NCBI GenBank assembly: GCA_035524895.1
Contig: DATLFI010000079.1
Span: 1-16,938, forward strand
DNA: 16,938 nt
Direction: 5' to 3'
Origin: DATLFI01 sp035524895
Lineage (GTDB): Bacteria > Acidobacteriota > Thermoanaerobaculia > Multivoradales > Multivoraceae
Shown here piece by piece: positions 6,872 through 16,245 of the stretch. The notes under the pieces are model-generated. The model did no database searches. It was not told the origin of the DNA and saw only the letters and a program-made list of their open reading frames with translations. Each line of letters starts with the position of its first letter. The stretch's first letter is position 1. The position numbers and the translations under genes are program-made.

Positions 6872-9205
6872 ATGTTCAAGTTCCGCCAATCGACTGCGTC
6901 GAGCCCCGGCACGGGAGGCCGCCGGCGAGGTCGCCGCCGGCTCGAGGTGCAGCGGCTTCGCGACCGGCTGCTCGACGCACATTGGCTATGGCTGGTTGTG
7001 CTGGTGGTGCTCGGGACCTGGCTCATGGCGCCCGACGGCACTTTCCTGCGTCCCTACTTCGAGGTGGGCCAGATAGCGGCGCACGACCACGTCGCGAGCC
7101 GCGACCTGCTGCTGCTCGACGAGGCGACCACGGAGGACAAGCGCCGGCGCGCCCGTGAAGAGGTCCTGACGATCTACGACCTCGACGCGTCGAGGGAGGC
7201 GGCGCAGGACGAGCAGTTCGCCCGACTGTTCGCTGCGGGCCGCGATGCCCTTCGGGGACGCGGCTCTGGCGACGAAGAAGCCGATACGCCGCTGTGGCAG
7301 GTGCTGCAAGAGAACAGCCGACTGCGGCTGGACGAGGCGCAAGCACGGATGCTCGCGCGTCGCGGTTTTTCGGCAGAGCTGGAGGATCAGGTCCGGGCGC
7401 TGGTGCGATCCCTGCTGCGGGCTGGCGTGGTCACCAACAAGGAGTTGCTCCTGGAGCACCGCATGCGCGGCATCGTGCTGCGGAACGTGCAGAGCGGCGA
7501 GGAGCAGACGCAGCTCGACCTCTACGAGTACCGAGGCTATCCGGACGACGTGCGGCGCTATCTCGAGCTCGAGGTCGGCCGGTGGGCAGCCTGGCGGCGC
7601 GAGGACCGGGAGCAGCTCGTGACGCTACTGCTCCTGAACACTCCCCCCAACATCTCGCTCAATCTGGGCGCGACACGCGCGCGGCAGGAGCAGGCGGCTA
7701 CGGCGGTGGAACCGGTCTACAACCAGTTCCGCCGTGGCCAGGTGGTCGCGCGCAAGGGAGACCAACTCGGCACCGCTCAGGTGCGCATCCTGCGCGAGTT
7801 GTCGGGGGCGGAGTCGAGCTGGCGGCAGATGCTGCCCGTTCTCGGTAGCTCCCTGCTGCTGCTGCTCGCAGGGGTCGCCGTGGTGCAGGGGGTACGCCGC
7901 ACCAAACTGGCTGTGGGAGTGGATGCTCGCGCGCTCGGCGGGATGCTGGTCTTGCTGGTGCTCTCCCTGGGCGCTGCTCGGCTCGGGATCCTGATGGCGG
8001 AAGCGCTGGCCGAGACCTTCGATCGGCCGGTGCTGCAGTCCGCCCGCAGCTACTCGTACGCGATCCCGTTCGGGTCGCTCGCGCTGGTGGTGTCTCTCCT
8101 CTACGGACGGGGTGCCGCCCTGCTCGTCACGATGGGTTTCTCGCTGGTGGTCGGCAGGATGGCAGGCGAGGGCGCGTGGTGGGGCACCTTCTACGTGCTG
8201 GCGACGTCGTTGACCGCGATCTATGCCCTCGACCGCTTCAAACAGCGTGCGGCGATCACTCGCGCGGGCGCCGTGGTCGGCCTGGTGGGCATGGCCGCGA
8301 GCTTGACGCTGGCGCTCCTCGCTGGCTTCGAGTCGCTGTCGCCTTCCGTCCTGGCCTTCGACTTGGCGTGTGCGCTGCTCGGCGGCGTGTTGGTCGCGGC
8401 CGCGACCAGCTTCCTGGTGCCGATGCTCGAAGCGGTGCTGCCGGTGACCACGGACATGACCCTGCTCGAGCTCAGCGACACGAACCTGCCGCTGTTGCGG
8501 CGGCTGGCCTTCGAAGCGCCGGGGACGTTCCAGCACTCGCTGATGGTCGCCAGCCTGGCCAAGGCCGGCTGCGAGGCGATCGAAGCCAACGCCGTGCTCG
8601 CCTACACCGGCGCCCTGTACCACGACATCGGAAAGATCCTTCGGCCCCAGTACTTCATCGAGAACCAGCGCGAGGGCCAGAACCCTCACGACAAGCTGGC
8701 GCCGTCGATCAGCGCGCTGATCCTCGTCAACCACGTCAAGGAAGGCGTCGAGATGGCGCACGAGTACCGGCTGCCGCCTCCGATCGTGGACGCCATCGAG
8801 CAGCACCACGGCACGCGCCCGCTGAGCTTCTTCCTGAATCGTGCCATCGAACAGCACGGGGCTGATGGCGTCGATGAGCACCAGTACCGCTATCCCGGCC
8901 CGAAGCCCTGCAACAAGGTGATGGGCGTGCTGATGCTGGCCGACGCCGTCGAGGCCGCGAGTCGGACGTTGCGCGACCCGAGCGACGTGGTGCTCGAAGG
9001 CCTGCTACGCCGGCTCTTCGACGACTGCCTGCACGATGGCCAGCTCGACGGTTCCGAGCTGACGCTGGGCGATCTCGCCGCAGTGTCCGCTGCCTTCCTG
9101 CGAGTCCTGCGCACGATCCATCACCGCCGCATCGACTATCCAGGTTACGTGTTCCAGGACCCGGCGGCTGGAGAGCGCCGGCTTCGCGCGGTGGAGTCCC
9201 GTTGA
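6872..9205 (+). CDS. pgpH: 7TM-HD cyclic-di-AMP phosphodiesterase, PgpH family
   Basis: PgpH-family membrane proteins hydrolyse cyclic di-AMP to pApA through a cytoplasmic HD domain. The 777-residue product has a basic N-terminal tail, one membrane segment at about 34-51, a large extracytoplasmic 7TMR-HDED-type region (about 60-310), a cluster of membrane segments at about 315-530, then the HD domain (about 545-720). Metal-ligand residues are all visible: H555 (QHSLM), H584-D585 in YHDIGK, H621 (NHVKEG) and the H645-H646 pair in EQHHGTRP, so it should be active. The ATG at 6872 has a purine-rich site around 6851-6861. It overlaps ybeY (TTGA at 9202-9205). A diderm using this enzyme implies cyclic-di-AMP signalling; the synthase is not in the window. 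Confidence 0.92.
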   Translation: MFKFRQSTASSPGTGGRRRGRRRLEVQRLRDRLLDAHWLWLVVLVVLGTWLMAPDGTFLRPYFEVGQIAAHDHVASRDLLLLDEATTEDKRRRAREEVLTIYDLDASREAAQDEQFARLFAAGRDALRGRGSGDEEADTPLWQVLQENSRLRLDEAQARMLARRGFSAELEDQVRALVRSLLRAGVVTNKELLLEHRMRGIVLRNVQSGEEQTQLDLYEYRGYPDDVRRYLELEVGRWAAWRREDREQLVTLLLLNTPPNISLNLGATRARQEQAATAVEPVYNQFRRGQVVARKGDQLGTAQVRILRELSGAESSWRQMLPVLGSSLLLLLAGVAVVQGVRRTKLAVGVDARALGGMLVLLVLSLGAARLGILMAEALAETFDRPVLQSARSYSYAIPFGSLALVVSLLYGRGAALLVTMGFSLVVGRMAGEGAWWGTFYVLATSLTAIYALDRFKQRAAITRAGAVVGLVGMAASLTLALLAGFESLSPSVLAFDLACALLGGVLVAAATSFLVPMLEAVLPVTTDMTLLELSDTNLPLLRRLAFEAPGTFQHSLMVASLAKAGCEAIEANAVLAYTGALYHDIGKILRPQYFIENQREGQNPHDKLAPSISALILVNHVKEGVEMAHEYRLPPPIVDAIEQHHGTRPLSFFLNRAIEQHGADGVDEHQYRYPGPKPCNKVMGVLMLADAVEAASRTLRDPSDVVLEGLLRRLFDDCLHDGQLDGSELTLGDLAAVSAAFLRVLRTIHHRRIDYPGYVFQDPAAGERRLRAVESR

Positions 9206-9666
9206 GCGTCACGGCTGCGCTCGAGGTGGCCCTGATCGGACTCGACGAGGCTCCTCCGGGCCTCGACGCGTCCGCTCTCGACCGCTGGCTGGTCGAGGTC
9301 GTGCGGGTGCTGTGCCCGGAGGCGGTCTCGATGGGCGTGCGCTTCGTCGGCGACCAGGAGATGCGCGACATCCACCGGCGCTACCGCGGTCGCGATCACT
9401 CGACGGACGTCCTCTCGTTCCCCGGCGACGACACACCCGAGGGCCGCCATCTCGGCGACCTCGTCGTGTCGCTCGAAAGGGCTAGCTCGCAGGCCGCGGA
9501 GTCCGGGCTCACCCTGGACCAAGAGGTGCGCGAGCTGCTGCTCCATGGCGTGCTGCACTGCCTCGGCCAAGACCACGAGACAGACCAGGGCGAGATGGAT
9601 CGTCTGGAGCTGGAGCTTCGGCGCCGATTCGTCGCCGCTCCTTTCCCGGCGGGGCAGCGAGCATGA
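9202..9666 (+). CDS. ybeY: Endoribonuclease YbeY (16S rRNA maturation)
   Basis: YbeY is a zinc-dependent single-strand endoribonuclease needed for 16S rRNA 3'-end maturation and late 70S quality control. The 154-residue product has the full zinc site HGVLHCLGQDH, with H115, H119 and H125, and the upstream family motif RGRDHSTDVLSFPGDD. Length is normal. The likely start is TTG at 9202, which overlaps the pgpH stop; ggtggag at 9190-9196 is a plausible ribosome binding site although close (5 bases). Its stop overlaps the era ATG (ATGA at 9663-9666). Tight coupling of ybeY between pgpH and era fits a shared role in small-subunit assembly. Confidence 0.96.
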   Translation: MSVTAALEVALIGLDEAPPGLDASALDRWLVEVVRVLCPEAVSMGVRFVGDQEMRDIHRRYRGRDHSTDVLSFPGDDTPEGRHLGDLVVSLERASSQAAESGLTLDQEVRELLLHGVLHCLGQDHETDQGEMDRLELELRRRFVAAPFPAGQRA

Positions 9667-10598
9667 CCGCGCGGGCAGACGTCGGGTCGCTCTCCGGCGC
9701 GGTGGCGCTGATCGGCCGCCCCAACGCGGGCAAGTCGACGCTGATGAATCGCTTCCTGGCCGAGAAGGTAGCGATCGTCTCGGACAAGCCGCAGACCACT
9801 CGTCAGAGGATCACCGGCATCCTCAGCGGCGAGCGCGGACAGATGGTCTTCTTCGACACGCCAGGCGTCCACAAGCCGCAGTTCCGGCTCAACCGTCAGA
9901 TGGTGCAGGCCGCGATCGATGCGCTCGACGCCGCCGACGCGGTGTGCGTGGTGGTCGATGCGAGCGCCGCCTTCGGCCGCGGTGACGAGCACCTGATCGA
10001 GCTCGTGAAGCGCACCCAGCGGCCGAAGCTCCTGGCGCTCAACAAGGTCGACCTCGTCCGCAAGGATCGACTGCTGCCGCTGATCGAGCGCTATACAACG
10101 CACGGGTGCTTCGAGGAGATCGTTCCGGTGAGCGCGCTCACCGGGGACGGTGCCGAGCTCCTTCTAGACCTGCTGTGGTCGCGGCTGGCGGAAGGTCCCC
10201 CGCGCTACGACCCCGAGCTGCTGACCATCCACACCGAGCGATTCCTGGTCGCCGAGCGCATTCGCGAGAAGGCGCTGGCTCTCCTCCACGACGAGCTGCC
10301 GTTTGCCACCGCGGTGATGATCGACCGCTGGGAGGAGCGCGAGAACGGCGTGCTGGTGCTCACGGCGACGATCCTGGTGGAGAAGCCGGGCCAGAAGAAG
10401 ATCGTGATCGGCCGCGGCGGTGCCCAGATCAAGGCCATCGGCATCGCCGCCCGCGAGGATCTGGAGCGGTACCTCGAGCGCCCCGTCTACCTCGAGCTGT
10501 TCGTCCGCGAGCAGCGGCAGTGGCGCGAGGATCCGCGCGTCCTCGGGGAGCTCGACGCGGGGGTGGTGGCCACGGAGACGCTCCTGGAGCCGAAGTAG
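9663..10598 (+). CDS. era: GTPase Era (16S rRNA / 30S assembly)
   Basis: Era binds the 3' end of 16S rRNA and couples GTP hydrolysis to 30S subunit maturation. The 311-residue product shows G1 GRPNAGKST (18-26), the switch-region QTTRQRITGI, G3 DTPG (65-68), G4 NKVD (127-130) and G5 SALTG. The C-terminal KH domain carries the RNA-binding loop in KKIVIGRGGAQIKAIG, with GRGG where GKGG is most common. The ATG at 9663 overlaps the ybeY stop and has ggcgggg just upstream. It closes the phoH block; a hairpin (10604-10618) follows within 10 bases and the repeat element starts soon after. Confidence 0.97.
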   Translation: MTARADVGSLSGAVALIGRPNAGKSTLMNRFLAEKVAIVSDKPQTTRQRITGILSGERGQMVFFDTPGVHKPQFRLNRQMVQAAIDALDAADAVCVVVDASAAFGRGDEHLIELVKRTQRPKLLALNKVDLVRKDRLLPLIERYTTHGCFEEIVPVSALTGDGAELLLDLLWSRLAEGPPRYDPELLTIHTERFLVAERIREKALALLHDELPFATAVMIDRWEERENGVLVLTATILVEKPGQKKIVIGRGGAQIKAIGIAAREDLERYLERPVYLELFVREQRQWREDPRVLGELDAGVVATETLLEPK

Positions 10599-10603
10599 GG
10601 TCG

Positions 10604-10618
10604 GGGGCTGGTAGCCCC
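10604..10618 (+). terminator. Hairpin just after era, without a T-run
   Basis: A 6-bp GC-rich stem (10604-10609 with 10613-10618) closes a 3-base loop, 5 bases after the era stop. No T-tract follows. Its place at the end of a four-gene unit suggests a transcript end, but the sequence alone does not prove termination. Confidence 0.4.
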
Positions 10619-10647
10619 GCCCCGCTTGCCTGGGTTGCCAGCACCCT

Positions 10648-10679
10648 AGCAGCCCGTGGTGGAACCCCGGTGGGCTGCG
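10648..10679 (+). repeat. Left terminal inverted repeat of the 333-bp element
   Basis: The outer 14 bases pair perfectly with 10967-10980. The inner part (accc then a ggctgcg block) matches the right end with a few substitutions and small gaps. The copy at the window start ends in the same sequence (positions 83-114 on the other strand). Confidence 0.8.
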
Positions 10680-10948
10680 TTGGGAGCGCCGTGGGGCCGT
10701 ATGCTCATGCCGTGCGCGGGGAAGGTCCTTCGCCTGCAGGGGCTCTACCGGCGGCTCGGCGTTGGCGCGGGAGCGGTGGCGATGCTGGGTCCATCGCTGA
10801 GCGAGCGCAACACCGCAGACGGCCCCACGCCGCCCCAACCGCTTTGGGCGCGGGGGTTTGCGGCCGCTAGCTGCGTTGGGCCTCCTGCACGATGGCACCG
10901 CATCGCGTTCTTCGGCCACGCCTTGCCAGCGGCCGCAGATCCCCGCGC

Positions 10949-10980
10949 GCAGCCTCACGCGGGTTTCACCACGGGCTGCT
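10949..10980 (-). repeat. Right terminal inverted repeat of the 333-bp element
   Basis: Read on the minus strand it begins agcagcccgtggtg, then aaaccc and a ggctgcg block, matching the left end. It is more diverged from the left end of this copy than copy 1 is, so the two ends are probably distinct parts of a family and not a recent palindrome. The 87 bases from 10981 to the fdhD stop at 11068 hold only a small stem (10984-10988 with 10992-10996) and nothing else that I can identify. Confidence 0.75.
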
Positions 10981-11067
10981 GGGGGTCCAGAGGACCTGGA
11001 TCGTGGACCGGTCGGTTCGGGGCCTAACCAGGAGATGGCTGTGCCAAGGATAGCGCCAGCCGAGGCC

Positions 11068-11925
11068 TCACGCCGGGCCAAGGTGCCGGTGCGCGCCGGG
11101 CGAGCCCGCGAAGCACAGCAGCTCCATGCCCGCCTCGACGGCAAGCTCCACCGCGAGGCTCGAGGCGGCTCCCACCGCGACCAGCACCGGGGCGCCCGCC
11201 ATCGCAGCCTTCTGCACGATCTCGAAGCCGGCGCGACCGCTGACGACCAAGATACTGCCGGCGAGCGGCTGCGGCCGATCGGCCAGCGAGCCCACGAGCT
11301 TGTCGACGGCGTTGTGCCGGCCGATGTCCTCGAACACCCCGAGGCAGCGTCCCGTCGGGTCGAAGGCCGCGGCGGCATGGATTCCGCCGGTGCGCTGGAA
11401 CAGGATCTGCCGGACCTGCATCTCGTGCAACAGGGACGGCACCATCGCCGGGTCGAGATCGATGGGTGCCACCTTTCCTCCCACGCCACCCCAGAGATCT
11501 TCGAGCGTCGGCTTGCCGCATGCGCCGCATGCACTGGTCACGCGGAGCTCGCGCTCCACCTTGCGGCGCGCCCACCGGTCGAGCGCGGGCTCGCCGAGGG
11601 TCACCTCGACCCGCTCGCCGCGCGCTACAGCGTCCGGCGGAGCAGCCTCGACCCCGAGCGACCCGACGTCGGCCAAGCTGTCGATCACGCCCTCTGCGAG
11701 CAGGAACCCGAGCGCGAGCTCGCGGTCGTGGCCAGGCGTGCGCAGTGTGATCGCGAACGGCCGGCGCTCGACCCGAATCTCGAGCGGTTCCTCGACCGCC
11801 ACCCAGTCGAGATCCGCGGCCGCACCCCGAGCCAGCCGCTGGACCCGCACCGCACGCGCGCCGGCAGGCTCGTCGCCAGGGTGGCCACTCGTCGGATCCT
11901 CGGGACGCGGAGCGACCTCACGCAC
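11068..11925 (-). CDS. fdhD: Formate dehydrogenase accessory sulfurtransferase FdhD
   Basis: FdhD passes sulfur from a cysteine desulfurase (IscS) to the molybdenum/tungsten bis-MGD cofactor, which formate dehydrogenase needs to be active. The 285-residue product has the paired catalytic cysteines in SACGACGK (C133 and C136), the EEPLEIRV and RTPGHDRELALGFLLAEGVI blocks near the start, FQRTGGIHAAA, EDIGRHNAVDKLVG and VVSGRAGFEIVQKAA, all typical of the family. The GTG at 11925 is the first start in the frame and has no Shine-Dalgarno sequence; a TACAAT hexamer ends 7 bases upstream, so the message may be leaderless. No formate dehydrogenase or molybdopterin gene is nearby. It points left towards the repeat element, alone, and diverges from caxA. 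Confidence 0.94.
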   Translation of the reverse strand: MREVAPRPEDPTSGHPGDEPAGARAVRVQRLARGAAADLDWVAVEEPLEIRVERRPFAITLRTPGHDRELALGFLLAEGVIDSLADVGSLGVEAAPPDAVARGERVEVTLGEPALDRWARRKVERELRVTSACGACGKPTLEDLWGGVGGKVAPIDLDPAMVPSLLHEMQVRQILFQRTGGIHAAAAFDPTGRCLGVFEDIGRHNAVDKLVGSLADRPQPLAGSILVVSGRAGFEIVQKAAMAGAPVLVAVGAASSLAVELAVEAGMELLCFAGSPGAHRHLGPA

Positions 11926-11932
11926 GACCGCA

Positions 11933-11938
11933 ATTGTA
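11933..11938 (-). promoter_or_regulatory. Probable -10 box of fdhD (TACAAT), possible leaderless transcript
   Basis: TACAAT on the minus strand (5 of 6 matches to TATAAT) ends 7 bases before the GTG start codon, which would put the transcript start at or next to the start codon. No convincing -35 box is present at 16-18 bases, so the call rests on the -10 and the absence of a ribosome binding site. Confidence 0.4.
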
Positions 11939-11974
11939 GAAGCAGTCCGTAGCGGCCGTCGCCAACCACACTCG

Positions 11975-11992
11975 CTAGACCATGGTCCCTAG
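11975..11992. promoter_or_regulatory. Imperfect palindrome with repeated ctagacc in the fdhD/caxA divergent region
   Basis: The stretch holds the perfect 10-base palindrome gaccatggtc at 11978-11987, flanked by ctag on both sides, and the heptamer ctagacc occurs twice at 11975-11981 and 11989-11995. It lies about 40 bases upstream of the fdhD -10 box, where an operator or activator site could act. Nothing else stands out in the rest of the 223-bp divergent gap. Confidence 0.3.
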
Positions 11993-12148
11993 ACCGCCGC
12001 CGCTGCCCCCGCCTGGTAGGCTCGCGCTCTTTCGTCGAGCTCTCGTTCCCTGAGTCGCCGCAAGCCTCGGCCGACGAGCTCGAGTCGCCGAGTGCCGGAG
12101 CCTTCGCCCCGGCTGCAGACCGCCGATTCCTGACCGCTCACCACCCCC

Positions 12149-13087
12149 ATGCTCCTCTACTGGCTAGCCGTCGCCGGCGGCGTCGCTCTCCTCTACTTCG
12201 GAGGTGAGCTGCTGGTGCGCTACTCGACCGACCTGGCGCAGGCGTTCGGCGTGCGACCGCTGATCATCGGGCTGACGGTGATCGCATTTGGCACCTCGGC
12301 GCCGGAGCTCGCCGCGAGCGTCGTCGCGGCGGCGGCCGGCGCCCCGGGCATCGCCGTCGGCAACGTGGTCGGCTCGAACATCGCCAACATCGGCCTGATC
12401 CTCGGCATCACGGTGGCGTTGTCGCCGCTCTCGGCCGAGAACCAGTTCATTCGGCGAGAAGTGCCCTTCATGATCGCGTCGGGGATGCTGCTCGTGCCGT
12501 TCGTGCTCACCGGCATGCTCGCGCGCTGGCATGCGCTGGTGCTCCTCGCGCTGATGGCGCTGTTCATGGGGTGGCAGCTCATACAAGCGCGCGCGGGCGA
12601 CGAGCCCCGAGCCGACGAAGGGCGCTCGGCGGCCAAACTGTGGGCCTGCCTCGGAGCTCTCGCGGGTCTCGCTGTCCTGCTCGTAGGTGCTCAGGGCCTG
12701 GTGTGGGGCGCCAAGTCCCTCGCCGCCGCCTTCGGCGTGAGCGACCGCATCATCGGCCTGACAGTGGTCGCGTTCGGCACCAGCGTGCCGGAGCTCGCGA
12801 GCTCGCTGGTCGCTGTGTATCGACGCAAGGCCGAGTTGGTGCTCGGCAACATCATCGGCTCGAACATCTTCAACACGCTCTTCATCCTGCCGGCCGCGAT
12901 ACTGGTGAAGCCGATCCCGGTCTCGTTCGATGACTTCGGCTTCGACCTCGTGGTCATGGTCGCTTTCAGTGTCGCGTTGCTGATCTTCTTCCTGGCCGGC
13001 CGCCGGCTGTCGCGCGCCGAGGGTGTCGTGCTGCTGTTGGGCTACCTGGCGTACGTGGGCTTCCTGGCGACCGCGGCGACGGCCTGA
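12149..13087 (+). CDS. Ca2+/Na+ antiporter of the CaxA (YrbG) family
   Basis: This inner-membrane cation exchanger belongs to the K+-dependent Na+/Ca2+ exchanger-related family and probably exports Ca2+ in exchange for Na+ or H+. The 312-residue product is almost all membrane segments (about ten) and shows the two inverted alpha repeats: AFGTSAPELAAS (46-57) with VGNVVGSNIANIGLILG, and AFGTSVPELASS (208-219) with LGNIIGSNIFNTLFILP. Both conserved glutamates (E53 and E215) are present, so ion binding should be intact. A charged cytoplasmic loop (about 147-166) separates the halves. The ATG at 12149 has no Shine-Dalgarno sequence. It diverges from fdhD and is 147 bases before gcvP. The transported ion is inferred from the family. 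Confidence 0.9.
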   Translation: MLLYWLAVAGGVALLYFGGELLVRYSTDLAQAFGVRPLIIGLTVIAFGTSAPELAASVVAAAAGAPGIAVGNVVGSNIANIGLILGITVALSPLSAENQFIRREVPFMIASGMLLVPFVLTGMLARWHALVLLALMALFMGWQLIQARAGDEPRADEGRSAAKLWACLGALAGLAVLLVGAQGLVWGAKSLAAAFGVSDRIIGLTVVAFGTSVPELASSLVAVYRRKAELVLGNIIGSNIFNTLFILPAAILVKPIPVSFDDFGFDLVVMVAFSVALLIFFLAGRRLSRAEGVVLLLGYLAYVGFLATAATA

Positions 13088-13142
13088 CCAGCGCCCAGCG
13101 CTCCGCGGCGGGCTTCACGCTGGGATATCCTGTCCTCGTTCG

Positions 13143-13173
13143 CGACGCGTCCCGCGTCGAGCCCGCCGGCGGG
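13143..13173 (+). terminator. Two adjacent GC hairpins between caxA and gcvP
   Basis: A 7-bp stem (13143-13149 with 13153-13159, 3-base loop) is followed at 13162-13173 by the 12-base perfect palindrome cccgccggcggg. They may end the caxA message or form part of a gcvP leader. No T-run follows. A weak -10-like TATCCT lies just upstream at 13126-13131. The gap shows no glycine-riboswitch-like layout. Confidence 0.35.
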
Positions 13174-13210
13174 TCCGCGACCGCGCACCACATTGCGCTC
13201 CACCCTCACC

Positions 13211-13224
13211 CCTCCCCCAGGAGG
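13211..13224 (+). promoter_or_regulatory. gcvP ribosome binding site inside a small hairpin
   Basis: The sequence aggagg at 13219-13224 lies 10 bases before the ATG at 13235 and fixes that start. Just upstream, cctcc (13211-13215) can pair with ggagg (13220-13224) across a 4-base loop, so the ribosome binding site may be partly masked in the message. Confidence 0.6.
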
Positions 13225-13234
13225 CCACGGCTCC

Positions 13235-16228
<2,994 letters not shown>

Positions 16229-16245
16229 CGCCGCCTCCCCGAGAC

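Larger units (their letters stand above)
10648..10980 (+). repeat. 333-bp non-coding element with terminal inverted repeats (copy 2, complete)
   Basis: The element begins with agcagcccgtggtg (10648-10661) and ends with its exact reverse complement (10967-10980). The inverted ends stay related for about 32 bases each way. Its first 114 bases match the left edge of the window in inverted orientation at about 96%. There is no transposase or recognisable protein inside; a 123-codon open frame across it looks accidental. The size and ends fit a miniature inverted-repeat element moved by a transposase elsewhere, or a structured intergenic repeat family. I see no clear target-site duplication, so transposition is not proven. 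Confidence 0.8.

Noticed and set aside
10656..11027. 123-codon open frame inside the 333-bp element
   Set aside because: Substitutions between the two element copies change amino acids freely (for example Arg to Pro and Arg to Gly) and the frame runs past the element end. It is not supported as a gene.
10599..11067. Insertion sequence with transposase
   Set aside because: Terminal inverted repeats are present but no open frame resembles a transposase and the element is only 333 bp.
10164..11534. 456-codon minus-strand open frame across era, the repeat element and fdhD
   Set aside because: It runs antisense to era, through the non-coding element, and overlaps fdhD in another frame; no domain is visible.
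10858..11952. 364-codon plus-strand open frame opposite fdhD
   Set aside because: Antisense shadow; fdhD on the minus strand has the CxxC and all family blocks.
13088..13234. Glycine riboswitch upstream of gcvP
   Set aside because: The 147-bp gap is short and I see neither paired aptamer cores nor their conserved purine-rich junctions; only simple GC hairpins are present. A covariance-model search would settle it.
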